A stretch of DNA of 64,000 bases from NCBI GenBank assembly GCA_031216915.1, contig CM062296.1, forward strand, positions 59,084,584 through 59,148,583. Reading direction: 5' to 3'. The DNA is from Pictodentalium vernedei. Taxonomy: Eukaryota > Mollusca > Scaphopoda > Dentaliida > Dentaliidae. Both the position numbers and the translations under genes were made by a program. The notes under the pieces are model-generated. The model did not search any database and was not told the DNA's origin. It worked only from the letters and a program-made list of their open reading frames with translations. The first letter of the stretch is position 1; each line of letters begins with the position of its first letter. Below, piece after piece: positions 22,260-32,490 of the stretch.

Positions 22260-23081
22260 TTAGGGATTCTGAGCCATTCTTATGAAGGCAAAGTATATTC
22301 TTTCCAGAATTTTGCGGTCAAGTTTGAATTTGTGTTTTCGCAGCAAATCCAAATTGGGCCAGGGTTTGGAGCAAATATAGTTGATGTGGTCATTCCATGT
22401 ACATGTGCTATTTAAAATCACTCCCAGATGTTTGTGAGTTTTGACTTCTGATATCTGTGTACCACCTAGAAAAAGTGGCGGATGTACATTGGGATCGTTC
22501 TTCCATGAGACAAGCATGTTCTCAGTTTTGAGGGGGTTAAAATCAACCAACCATTTTTTGGACCAGTGTTCTATTGTCTCAAAGTCATTGTTTAGTATAT
22601 TTGACGCCAGTTCGGGGTTGTCAACTATAAGGTACAAGGAAGTGTCGTCGACAAAAAGGCGTATACTACTGAGTAAGTTATCGGTCATATCGTCGATATA
22701 AATAAGGAACAATAGAGGACCCAATATTGATCCTTGGGGACCACCAGCAGAGACTGGTCGCCACGACGACATCTTGGAAGCTAGGACAACCCTCTGCGAT
22801 CTACCGGATAAATATGATTTTATAAGTGACAACAAGTCGCCTGAAATAGCAATGTGTTGTAGCTTATGAATCAAACCTGCATGCCAAACTTTATCAAAAG
22901 CTTTGCTAACGTCACAGAAGACCACTCGGATTTTCTTACTTCCATCAAGAGCATGACAAAATTCGTCGTATATATCAGTTAACTGTAAAACAGTTGAATC
23001 ACTGGGTCTAAACCCCGACTTGAATTGATTAAGCATATTATTATCAACCACAAAAGCCCATATACGTTTGAAGATACACAT
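22260..23081 (-). pseudogene. Family-A reverse transcriptase fragment
   Basis: 273-codon open piece: FKSGFRPSDSTVLQLTDIY, VFCDVSKAFDKVWHAGL, AGGPQGSILGPLLFLIYIDD, FVDDTSLYLIV, and KHLGVILNSTCTWNDHI. The usual FADD reads FVDD, and GVPQGS reads GGPQGS. Upstream (23,081-23,455) the homologous linker and fingers are out of frame. It is related to the RT at 13,484-15,481 over residues ~150-420. The fragment stops before the C-terminal cysteine cluster. Confidence 0.9.
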
Positions 23082-23455
23082 TCCGAGTAGTTTGCCAAGA
23101 CTGCTCAGTAAAGAAATGGGGCGGTAATTGGTAAAACAATTTGAAGGTTGTTTTTTTTTTAAATTGAAGAAGAGACGTTAGCGTTTTTCCACGCTGCTGG
23201 AAAGTGTGAATTGTTAAGCAATATGTTGAATAATAACGTAAGAGGCTCACTGAGGGATGATTAGCATTAACTTAAAAGATGAGGTCTTGGCCCGACTCCT
23301 TGGACGCCTTGATTAATTTCATTGCTTCGAATACTTCAGTACATTGTAGGGTTATGTCTCCCAATTTATTAGGAGGCTGGGGTAGAAGGTCTGGAAGCGA
23401 GGCGGACTTGATCTTGCTCGCCTGTAACTCTGTAATCTACTTAAATACACTGAGG
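22260..23455 (-). mobile_element. LINE family A internal fragment (RT)
   Basis: Minus strand. The 5' side at ~23,455 joins a family-B fragment directly, and the 3' side ends at ~22,260 before the thumb is complete. Neither the 2A/EN region nor the 3' tail is present, so it is a remnant of a larger copy cut on both sides. Confidence 0.85.
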
Positions 23456-23610
23456 GTTACTTCCTTTGTTACGTTTATTCAACCATTTCCAAAATACGTT
23501 CAAGCGCGACCCCCCCCCCCCCCCCCCTGTCATTCTTATCGTCCTAATAAGACTGCTATTTCGCACTCTCTGATTATCGTCTTTAATCTTTATTACTTTA
23601 TTTCGTGCTT

Positions 23611-23785
23611 AGTTAGTTTAAACAAAAATTGATATTATGCACACAATAGTGAATGTCAAGAACAAAATCAAAATGAGTGTACATTATGGCAATTAGCAAA
23701 GTATGTATCATTATCAAGATAAATGAACGAAACGACAAATATATAGTCAGGATTTGGCAGGAAGCTAATAGCTTATTTCGTGCTT
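23611..23785 (-). mobile_element. Short family-A tail insertion with 13-bp duplication
   Basis: Flanked by TTATTTCGTGCTT at 23,598-23,610 and again at 23,773-23,785, the second copy closing the insert. The insert starts AGTTAGTTTAAAC, the reverse of the family-A terminus GTTTAAACTAACT. The LINE B text resumes directly after the second duplicate. A very short 5'-truncated retroposition event. Confidence 0.72.
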
Positions 23786-24278
23786 GTTGGTATTCTTCCT
23801 TTGCTACTGTGGCCCTATTGCTTTCCACCCCCTTAGTTTTCTACTTTTCCTGTGTGCAGCGCATTTAGCTTTTCTACCTTTTCAGTTCTTCGTTCACTTT
23901 GTACCCAAGTTCCCGTGTTGGCACCTTGACCTTTCCTACACTTTGCTCCCCTGCCTCCACTAGGCTCCCAACTATGGCGTCGGCCATCTTCTGGACACTG
24001 CCCCCTTGTGTACGGTTGAAATCCTTGGTTTCAGTTTTTCTTCGAACTTCGACCAGTCAGCATCCTATTTGAGTTCCCTTATCTCCTTGAAGTTTCCTTT
24101 GCTTTTTACTAGGTTTTGGGCCCTAATAGTCACTGTAATCAAGTTGTGATCATTATCCACCTCCATTGTACCCTCAGCATCCACTTTTACCCCTATAACC
24201 TCCCTCCATAAGTTAATATCTGTGAGAATGTAGTCGATTATTGTTTTTCTGTCGTTCCTCCCCCAGGTCCATTTCCCC

Positions 24279-24587
24279 TTACACCTCGCGCCCCTTCAGA
24301 ATCTTCAGATCGAGCTCATTTGTGAAGTTCAACAGCTTTCTTCCATTCCTGTTGATTTTCTTGTCGCCATCCTCTTTGCCTTCATCCTTATCACCTTTGT
24401 GTCCATTAAAGTCACCCATCAAAATTATACCGACCTCCTCATTTCTAGTTCTGTGATATTGGACCTTAGTGTTGAGAATATCGAGCCATTCCACTCGGGT
24501 TTGCTTCCCTCCACCGCACAGTACACAACCCCAAGGACAATACTTTTGTTTCTCAGATTGATCTTTACCCATCAAATTTCTTTCCAT
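24279..24587 (-). pseudogene. Family-B endonuclease, C-terminal fragment
   Basis: 102-codon piece with GIILMGDFNGHKGD, the metal-binding Asp/Asn motif of APE-type nucleases, and KINRNGRKLLNFTNELDLKIL. It matches residues ~120-215 of the intact frame at 37,720-38,520. Frame changes separate it from the N-terminal fragment upstream. Confidence 0.85.
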
Positions 24588-24724
24588 ACCTCAGCCGAGG
24601 TGCTGACATCTTCCAGGTCTTTGATCAGCGACGGTTTTAAATCCTCTTTAATGTACAGGCCTACCCCTTTCTCCTTTTTCGGGCCTTCCGTTCGCCCTAC
24701 ACCTATCCACACGCACCCCCTTAC

Positions 24725-25009
24725 TTAGTCTATCCGTTCCTCGTGTCTTACCCACGTCTCGCTTAAGCCCATGACACCAAACTCCTCTGCCTCGGCCAAT
24801 GTAGCAATTTCACTTACTTTCCGGTGGAGACACTGGATGTTGCTATAACCCACTTTCAGGGTAACGAGATTCATTGGCTTCCGCCTACTGGTCCTATTGT
24901 TATCTAGTCCCTGTATGTTTGTATATCCTATTTTGTGTACCTGGGCTTTCCTTGGGATGCTATTCCTATTGAAATTAATTTTTAGTCTCGTTTCCTCACC
25001 CCTCCCCAT
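24725..25009 (-). pseudogene. Family-B endonuclease, N-terminal fragment with duplicated strand
   Basis: 94-codon piece. It contains KIGYTNIQGL and, ~26 residues later, KVGYSNIQCL, so the first beta-strand motif of the nuclease occurs twice. The intact copy at 37.8 kb has it once (FGYCNIQGL). It then shows MGLSETWVRHEERID with the catalytic Glu. Confidence 0.82.
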
Positions 25010-25082
25010 CCCATTTTTTACAACTATGGTTCATAATACATTTCCCGTGTTCATTCTCCCCTTCTCTGTTCCCCTCCTCTCC

Positions 25083-25433
25083 CTATACCAAAAAAGGCTC
25101 CACCACCTGCAACATATTTCTTCCTTGAACCTCTGTACCCTTTGGGCTAAGATGGAGACCATCCTTTCCATATAGGTCATTTCTCCCGCAAAATGATCGC
25201 CAATTGTCTACAAAAGGTATCCCAAGTCCCTTACAATACTCCCCCAATTCCTCGTTGACCTCAATGATCCTCGAATTACGCTCGCCCCCACAATCTAGTC
25301 CTGGGAGAAGCCCCGAAACCACTACCAGTGCATTCTTAGCATTCAGTTGGGTTATTAAGTCCTTGTAAGTCTCAATAAGCTGAACTGATTTCCTCCCCCT
25401 GATGTTGTTGGTCCCCACGTGTACAACAACCAT
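25083..25433 (-). pseudogene. Family-B ORF1 fragment, SGNH-esterase-like
   Basis: 116-codon piece with VVVHVGTNNIRG (block III Asn) and KDGLHLSPKGTE (block V Asp-x-x-His) of SGNH hydrolases. It matches the C-terminal half of the ORF1 at 36,239-37,675. Block I with the nucleophile Ser lies beyond the break caused by the C/CA microsatellite. Confidence 0.83.
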
Positions 25434-25560
25434 TGTGTCTGGGCCTGACGACTATACTAATCCCCCCCCCCCCCCCCACACACACACTCACACACACTGT
25501 CCCTTAGGTGCTCCACCCTAGCCCCCGGAAAGCACAAATTGGTACTGTTGATCTGTAGTT

Positions 25561-26430
25561 GGAATTTGTGACTTCTAAGGATCACTGTGGGGGTAATTTA
25601 CATTCCAATGGGATATGCGCATGGAAGTACGCAGCATGTCAGGTGGTTATCAATACTGCTATACAAATGTATAAAACCTTTCTATGGGCTTCATTTGAAA
25701 CTAGTAGTCCTGTCATGAAATACCACAAATAACACGTCGATCTGCACGTTAATCAACGCATTATATCCATATTAGGGCTATCAAATTCTGTACATATGGC
25801 TTGTGCACAAGCAATGTTTCAGCCAATGAACCTCCGGGTAACCCGGAGGTCCATTGGCGGAAACATTTCCTGTGTTTGCTAAGAGTAACCACAAGAACCT
25901 GTCGGGCTTTGGATGCCATTCGATATGACAATTGCGCACAATTAAGCCTAGATAAACGCACGGTTCATGAGAGGACTTCTAATTTTAACTGTATACCTAT
26001 CTTCGATGACATAAACGTTACCTTCAATTATAAATTACGTAATTCAAAGTATTGTACTAATTATACAGCTCGCAGTTGCAATTAGCATACGCTGATAGGT
26101 CTGAGCTTGGAAGCAAGCTTGTTCAGCACTTGTGTTCAGTATATGAGCCGTGTGTAATGATTTGGACTTTGTCTTTCAAACAAGAAGTACAAGTCATCAA
26201 CTCACTACCTTACAGAATGTGGTGCATACTCAATTCAAATTCACAACGGCTTTGCTGGTGGCAAGGAAAATTTTCACTTCACATGTGACTGAGTTGCTTC
26301 CCCTCAATCCCTCCACGCAACAGTCTTCCTCTCTATTTGATCTCCTTTCGCATCGGAAGTTGAAATTGTTCGAATCTATTGTAGGGTGTAAACATAAATT
26401 ATTATTTTTAAATATACAATAATCAATTCC
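25561..26430. other. Non-coding spacer with a strong palindrome
   Basis: No gene recognised. A hairpin at ~25,806-25,875 centres on ACCTCCGGGTAACCCGGAGG, with outer arms AATGTTTC/GAAACATT and CCAATG/CATTGG. It may be the core of another small palindromic element whose ends I cannot place. Confidence 0.6.
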
Positions 26431-27055
26431 CTCGTCATGACAATGAGAGATTCCAAATTGTGTCCCGGAGACGGCTTACACAAGCAAAAATGTTTGCTGC
26501 CGAATCCTACCTTGTGTCTAGTCTGTATAACATTAATACTCATCTTACTCATTGCATCATTATTTTTGTACACGCTAAAAACTAAAGTGTTAAAAACTAT
26601 ACTTAAAGTGCTGTATTTAACACTTACTATGTGCTGAAGTAGCACTTTGTTCAAGTGTAGATATCCCAGAACTTGATAGGTGTTACAATAATACCACTTG
26701 ACAAGTGTAATGTCGCGACACTTAAAAGGAAACAACGCAGATGACGCGGATCAGGCTCGAAGTCTCGAGCCTGATCCGTGTCATCTGCGTTGTGTCCTTT
26801 TAGTTATGTACCCACCAAGCGCAAATCAAATTATGGACGATTCTGCAAGAACCACCAATGCGAGACACATGGGAAGTGCCATCCATTCACGTTTCAGATG
26901 TCTGACGATTGTAATGTCTAAGTGCTTAAAGCATTGCACTTCGAGTGTTAAAACAAACCCTAAGAGTTAGAATTTGTTTAACACCTTGAAAGTGTCAGTT
27001 TTAACACTTTAGTTTTTAGTGTGTATTCATACTTTTTTTCACAAATAAATATTGT
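26431..27055 (+). mobile_element. LINE family A tail split by a MITE
   Basis: Text around 26,465-26,515 (GGAGACGGCTTACACAAGC, GCTGCCGAATCC) parallels the 3' UTR of other family-A copies, and the segment ends AATAAATATTGTTTAAACTAA at 27,043-27,057. The MITE at 26,571-27,023 sits inside it, between TTTTTG and TTCATAC. The upstream limit is uncertain. Confidence 0.65.
26571..27023 (+). mobile_element. TA-flanked MITE with central palindrome, copy 1
   Basis: 453 bp. The inverted ends begin CACGCTAAAAACTAAAGTG and the match at the other end is CACTTTAGTTTTTAGTGTG. Both ends are flanked by TA (26,569-26,570 and 27,024-27,025), the hallmark of Tc1/mariner-type insertion. GTGTTAA/TTAACAC motifs recur through the arms. 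A near-perfect hairpin occupies ~26,728-26,805, with ~36-base arms around CTCGAAGTCTCGAG. A 90-codon frame across the palindrome is not considered a gene. Non-autonomous. Confidence 0.85.
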
Positions 27056-27703
27056 TTAAACTAAAACTGAATTCTGCATTTTTACCCTCCACAGAACGAA
27101 AATGTCGCATCCGCCCTATGCAAATTCAGAAGTTGAAAAAAATTGAATTTTTCATAAATTTGAAACTAACCATATCCAGTGACCCCCTCATTCGAACGAG
27201 GTGGTCGAGCACGTTCCAATGAGGGGCCTCATGATATAGTTTTGTTGAATCTATTGATTATTCAAACTAATAAATTTTGATATTGTTTGTGTTGGGTAAA
27301 GGGTTAACAAATTCAAGAGCAAACAGAAAATTCTAAATATTTTACCAAAACCAAATTATGTGACTCCTCATTCTAACATATGTAAACCTGTAAAATTTTA
27401 CTGCGAGGAGGAGGGGGGGGGGGGGGGGAGAGTCCCATCACCTACTTTTATAGGCGGCATGGATAATATGAACTGGACAAAAACAATATTTCATAACCTT
27501 GATAGCAAGTTTGTTGGAGTGAGGGGGGGGGGGGGGGGGGGTGCTGTTGTTTGCGCTGAGTTCGCCGCTGTTTGTAATGGGTTCAATAGAAAATGGGTGC
27601 AAAATGGATCAGTAATGGACACAAAGAAAGGCTTTTGCTTACAATGTCCAACACATAAGAATGAGAGAACACGTTTCCCGGGGAATACACTGACAAAGTG
27701 GGG
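27056..27703 (+). repeat. Repeat F, copy 1 (uninterrupted), with hairpin and G-runs
   Basis: Starts near CCCTCCACAGAACGAAAATG and ends GGGGAATACACTGACAAAG; homologous in order to 28,965-30,012. It holds an imperfect hairpin (27,160-27,245, core CCCCTCATTCGAACGAG / CACGTTCCAATGAGGGG), GGGTAAAGGGTTAACAAATTC at ~27,294, and two long G tracts (~27,413-27,428 and ~27,524-27,541). Non-coding. A family-A tail is inserted at its right end. Confidence 0.78.
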
Positions 27704-28925
27704 TTAGTTTAAACAGTATTTATTTCCAACAGCAAGTAACGTAACAGCAACATAGATACAATCCATACAGATGAATTTGAGTGATGGAGACGGATTCAGC
27801 AACAAGCGGTCTACTTTTCACTAGGCTGTTTCCGTGGCACAGGTTTTATCATAAAATAAATTATATAGCGTGACAAACTCATAGTATTTGTAACATTTGC
27901 CTTAACCAGTTGAGTGGATACATATATAGAGGATATGGAATGAGTGTTTTTCTCATATAATATTTATGAAACGAGTCTAAGAATTTTCCGTTTTGGCGAG
28001 CCCAAACGGAAAATTCGGACGAGTTTCATAAATATTATATGAGAAAAACACTCATTTCATATTCTATGTATCATATGACACACACGCGCACAAATTAGCC
28101 ACTTAGTATGACTTTTTAACACATCACCTAACTTGAGTTGCAGACGGCACTTGGAAAAAACATTCTCGAATATCTAAAAAAATTCATTTTTTGCTTCCAA
28201 AACATAGGTTATGACCCCTCATTGGAACGAGCTCGTCGAGCTCGTTCCAATGAAGGGTCATAACCTATATTTTGGAAGCAAAAAGTGAAAATATAAAAAA
28301 AATGAATGGCGTTTTTCTTGTAGGTAAAAGATTAATACAATATAACCCACCCTAAATAGGACAGATAACGTAAATTCTCCCTACTGAAATTATGCAAATG
28401 TAACCCAGTTGTATTTTGTTTAGCCAATCAAATTGTCCAGTTTTGAAATTGACCAATGAAAGCTCCCAACTCTAATTATGCAAATTATGAAAATGTGGCT
28501 CAGTTGTATTTTGTTCAGCCAATCAAATTGTCTTGTTTTGAAATTGACCAATGAAATTGACAGAAGGCGTTATTTATCACTGATTAATATGAAAGCAAAT
28601 TATCAAATGTTTTAAAGTGAACAAAACGAACAAATCATATGATAAAAAACTTTGCTCAACATAGGCACGCATTCACTCACAAGCGCAGGCGCGCGCCCAG
28701 ACACACACACATAGACACACCACACAAACTCACACAGACACACACACGCGCACACACACAACACAGAGAGAGAGGAAACAAAAAGAATTTTTTTTTAAAA
28801 TGAGGGGGGAAAGAGCGGAGAGTGGGAGAAGGAGCAATGAACAGAGAGATAACTCACTTGTTCCCCTCCCTGCTGCAGTGGCATAGACTTTAACTAAGTG
28901 GAAGACTAAGAGCCACAATGGGGTA
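27704..28925 (-). mobile_element. LINE family A tail (-) carrying an inserted two-hairpin element
   Basis: Begins TTAGTTTAAACAGTATTTATT and follows the same text as 9,599-9,820 (GGATTCAGCAACAAGC, GTGGCACAGGTTTTATCA, TTGAGTGGATACATATA). It is interrupted at ~27,927-28,645 and then resumes with GGCACGCATTCACTCAC, the CA/GA microsatellite (28,680-28,775) and GCAGTGGCATAGACTTTAA, as at 10,390. Non-coding. Confidence 0.75.
27927..28645. mobile_element. Two-hairpin palindromic element, copy 1
   Basis: About 0.72 kb, repeated in the same orientation at 31,766-32,490. Hairpin 1 (27,927-28,067): ~65-base arms with GAATGAGTGTTTTTCTCATA, loop around GGCGAGCC. Hairpin 2 (28,183-28,304): arms CTTCCAAAACATAGGTTATG then CCCCTCATTGGAACGAGCTC around a GTC loop. 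The tail contains two ~105-bp direct units with AGCCAATCAAATTGTC. In the otherwise parallel repeat at 9,806 it is absent, so it is a mobile insertion. No ORF. Confidence 0.78.
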
Positions 28926-28964
28926 ATTTACGATCCAAGGCGGAATACACATGGAATTCTGAAT

Positions 28965-30012
28965 TTCAACCCTCCACAGAACGAAAATGTCGCACCCGCA
29001 TGCGTAACATGCAAATTCAAGAGTTGAAAAAATAGAATTTTTCAACAAATTTGAAAAATAAACATATCAAGTGACCCCTCATTAGAATGAGGTAGTCGAC
29101 CCCGTTCCAATGAGGGGCCTCATGATATGGTTTTGTTGAAATTTTCGAACAAAAAAACTAACAAAATGATATTTAAGTTAATAAATTTTAATATTGTTTG
29201 CGTTGGGTAAAGGGTTAACAAATTCAACAGTTAACCCTTTACCTAACGTAACGACCAAAACCGGCCAGCGCTATTCTCAAAAATCGCCAAATAATTTTCA
29301 TTATTTTTTTCATATTTTGTCTCAAAAACATAGGTTATGACCCCTCGTTGGAACGAGCTCGTCGAGCTCGTTCCAACGAGGGGGCATAACCTATGTTTTT
29401 GAGACAAAAAATGAAAAAAATTAGTTATTCAAGAATTATTTTTGCAAGTGTCGTCTGCTTTTCATGTTAGGTAAAGGGTTAAAAGAAAATTCTTAATATT
29501 TCGCCTAAACCATATTATGTGACTCCTCATAACCTCATTCTGACACAAGAGAGCTTGATAGCACGCGGTCTGGGTAGATGTTGAAAACCTGTATTTTAAA
29601 ATTTAATTGCAGATGGGGTGGGGTGGGGAGTGAGGGTGGAAAGTCCCACCAGTTGGAAATTTATGAAAATCCTTCGTGCGTATTTTGCCAATTTGCTGGG
29701 AGAGTTAGAAATATAAAGGTGGACACACGCCCCCCCACCCCACCCCACCCCACACGCATCATAAGAGGCATGGATAATGTGGACAAAAGCAATATTTCAT
29801 AATCTTGATAGCAAGTTTGTTGGAGTGGGGTGAAAGGGTGGGGGGGGGGGGCTGTTGTTTGAGCTGACTTCGTCTCTGTTACTGATGGGTTCAATAGAAA
29901 ATGCTTACAAAATGTGTCAGTAGTGGACACAAAGAAACGCTTTTGCTTACAATGTCCAACACAAAAGAATGAGAAAACACGATTTCCGGGGAATACACCG
30001 TCAAAAGGGGGG
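28965..30012 (+). repeat. Repeat F, copy 2, split by a piggyBac-like MITE
   Basis: Parallels 27,056-27,703: CCCTCCACAGAACGAAAATG, hairpin at 29,055-29,140, GGGTAAAGGGTTAACAAATTCAA at 29,203, then, after the 29,231-29,482 insertion, AAGAAAATTCTTAATATTT, G-run at ~29,841, GTGGACACAAAGAAACGC and CCGGGGAATACACCG. Non-coding. Confidence 0.78.
29235..29478. mobile_element. piggyBac-like MITE, copy 1
   Basis: 244 bp between TTAA at 29,231-29,234 and TTAA at 29,479-29,482. Inverted ends CCCTTTACCTAAC / GTTAGGTAAAGGG; TTAA targets and CCC-starting ends are characteristic of piggyBac-type elements. Centre is a long hairpin, ATAGGTTATGACCCCTCGTT and GAACGAGCTC around a GTC loop, with further arms TTTTGTCTCAAAAAC. 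Repeat F copy 1 supplies the matching site without the insertion. No transposase. Confidence 0.88.
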
Positions 30013-31049
30013 TGAAGACAGGTGACCAGTGGGTCATGCAATGATGAAAGATAAATTTTTATACTTGCTTCAAAAGAGAGCATTATTATGCCGTTCAGTG
30101 AAACTCTGATGGAGGAGGGACGGAGTATTTTCAAAACAGTTCCTCTCTGAGTGTTGGGGGAGAGACTCCGAGAGAGGGTGTGGAACGACATCTCGGAGCA
30201 CTGAGGTAATCAATGTGTTTTCATCGTAAATCTGTGGTAAATCGGCTGTTGGTCGATGAATTATTATTAACGGTACAAGTCTTTGGTTAACCGAGTGGCA
30301 AGTGGCTTTATTTTAGCTGCACGAATGAATGAAATGGTGATTTTAAAAAAATGGTCTCTTTAACTGTCAAGTTAGTTTTCAATATTCTGTTTTGATCGTT
30401 CAGTTGGTAGCTGAAGCAGAAGAAGCGTCTGACCAAAAAGGACAAGAAAGCTGAGGTAACTCATGTGACAGTAATTGTCCGATTATTTGGACATGTATTT
30501 AGGAGCCAACATATTTTCGAAATAAAATAATAATTATTACACGATATATCAGGGTGTGTTCCATACGAAAGCACTCGTGCTCGACAGAATGTTGCTAATG
30601 GAACTTTCGAATAAAATACCTGTGTGTGATCACCGAAACCCCGTCCCTGAATAATATCAACGTGAAAATCGACTTTCGATAAAATTATTATCTCCCTTGA
30701 AATTATAGACGCGCGATCAAGGCCAAATTAAGAAGCAAAAAAAATTCGGAGGAAATACCTTTGGCACAAGTAAAATATGGAACCAGGTTTCCTTATTACA
30801 TTTAGTAAACGAAAAGAACAGGCAGCTTTTGGTCTGTCTATTGTTTACGTTTATTAAAAGTTACACAGGGAAACTTGACTTTTTATGGGAAGCTAATTAG
30901 AAGAAACCACTTAGCAGATAATTCGTTGTTAAAAATATCTATCAGTTGACCACTCTCTCATAATGGAAAGAGACTGTTAAAATTACGAATGGTGAATAGT
31001 AGCCGTAAATTCGTCGGGCTGTCAAAAAACCTTTTCGCAGAATGAAGAC
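30013..31049. other. Non-coding spacer
   Basis: No ORF with protein similarity. Antisense frames over repeat F continue to 30,191 but are proline/serine-rich low-complexity shadows of G-runs. Confidence 0.55.
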
Positions 31050-31051
31050 TA

Positions 31052-31506
31052 CACACTAAAAACTAAAGTGTTGAAACTGACACTTTCAAGGTGTTAAACC
31101 CATTCTAACACTTAGGGTTTGATTTTAACACTCAAAGTGCAATGCTTTAAGCACTTAGACATTACAATCGTCAGATATCTGAAACTTGAATGGATGGCAC
31201 TTCCCATGTGTCGAGTATTGGTGGTTCTGCCAGAATCGTCCATAATTTGATTTGCGCTTGGCGGGTACATAATTAAAAGGACACAACGCAGATGACGCGG
31301 ATCAGGCTCGAGAGTTCGAGCCTGATCCGCGTCATCTGCGTTGTTTCCTTTTAAGTGTCGCGACATTACACTTGTCAAGTGGTATTATTGTCAACACCTG
31401 TCAAGTTCAGGGATATCTACACTTAAACAAAGTGCTAGTTCAGCACTTAGTAAGTGTTAAATGCAGCACTTCAAGTGTAGTTTTTAACACTTTAGTTTTT
31501 AGCGTG
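31052..31506 (-). mobile_element. TA-flanked MITE with central palindrome, copy 2
   Basis: 455 bp, inverted relative to the copy at 26,571-27,023. Ends CACACTAAAAACTAAAGTG and CACTTTAGTTTTTAGCGTG, flanked by TA at 31,050-31,051 and 31,507-31,508. Central palindrome around GCTCGAGAGTTCGAGC at ~31,310. The two copies differ by scattered substitutions. Confidence 0.86.
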
Positions 31507-31765
31507 TACGATTTCGTTTGTGTTTCCCATGTTTCCCGTGTTTCGCGACGGCGAATGATTTGATTGCAGTAAGAAATGAAACTTTAGGCTACATGGCGAT
31601 GGCTTTTTAAGGACATAATCTTCCAGTGAAAACCCGCAATAAATGGCACGTTGTGTGCTGTCATTAGAGCGTTCCACAATCTGGAACTGCTATTTTTAGA
31701 CAGCTTTTATGCACTGTTATTTTAGAACGGCCAACTAGAAGGAAACCTCACTTGAGACAATATAT
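31507..31765. other. Short non-coding spacer
   Basis: Between the MITE and the two-hairpin element; nothing recognised. Confidence 0.5.
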
Positions 31766-32490
31766 AGATATGGAATGAGTGTTTTTCTCATATAATATTT
31801 ATGAAACGAGTCTTAAGAATTTTCCGTTTTGGCGAGCCTCTGGCGAGCCCAAACGAAAAATTCGGACGAGTTTCATAAATATTATGTGAGAAAAACACTT
31901 ATTTCATATTCTATTTATCATATGACACACACACGCTCAAATTAGCAACTTAGTATGACTTTTTAACCCATCACCTAACTTGAGTTGCAGACGGCACTTG
32001 GAAAAAACATCCTCGTATAACTAAAATTTTCATTTTTTGCTTCCAAAACATAGGTTATGACCCCTCATTGGATCGAGCGCGAAACGCTAGTTCCAATGAG
32101 GGGTCATAAGCTATGTTTTGGAAGCAAAAAGTAAAAACATAAAAAAAAATGAATGGAATTTTAAAGATTAATACAATATAACCCACCCTAAATAGGAGAG
32201 ATAACGTAAATTGTCCCTACTGAAATTATACAAATGTGACCCAATTGTATTTTGTTTAGCCAATCAAATTGTCCAGTTTTAAAATTGACCAATGAGTGCT
32301 CCCAATTAACTTTAATTATGCAAATTATGAAAATGTGGCCCAGTTGTATTTTGCTCAGCCAATCAAATTGTCTAGTTTTGAAATTGACCAATGAAATTGA
32401 CGGAAGGCTTTATTTATTACTGATTAATATGAAAACAATTTATCAAATGTTTTAAAGTGAACACAACGGACAAGTCATATGATGAAAAAA
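31766..32490. mobile_element. Two-hairpin palindromic element, copy 2
   Basis: Same structure as 27,927-28,645: hairpin 1 at 31,766-31,915 (loop region carries an extra GGCGAGCCTCT), hairpin 2 at ~32,025-32,140 with a damaged centre (GATCGAGCGCGAAACGCTAG instead of the perfect GAGCTC palindrome), and two AGCCAATCAAATTGTC units. Non-coding. Confidence 0.78.

Larger units (their letters stand above)
23456..25560 (-). mobile_element. LINE family B fragment: ORF1 C-terminus, EN and RT linker
   Basis: Read on minus from 25,560: esterase-like end of ORF1 (25,083-25,433), short intergenic gap, endonuclease N-terminus (24,725-25,009), endonuclease C-terminus (24,279-24,587), then linker to a C18 tract at 23,510-23,527. 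The C18 tract falls at the same LINE position as the C18 at 751-768. A microsatellite (C-run plus CA repeats, 25,451-25,497) interrupts the ORF1 reading. A 175-bp family-A tail is inserted at 23,611-23,785. Multiple frame breaks; inactive. Confidence 0.85.

Noticed and set aside
26698..26970. 90-codon frame conserved in both TA-flanked MITE copies (also 31,112-31,378 on minus)
   Set aside because: It runs through the central palindrome and has no recognisable motif. Its similarity simply reflects two related copies of a non-coding MITE.
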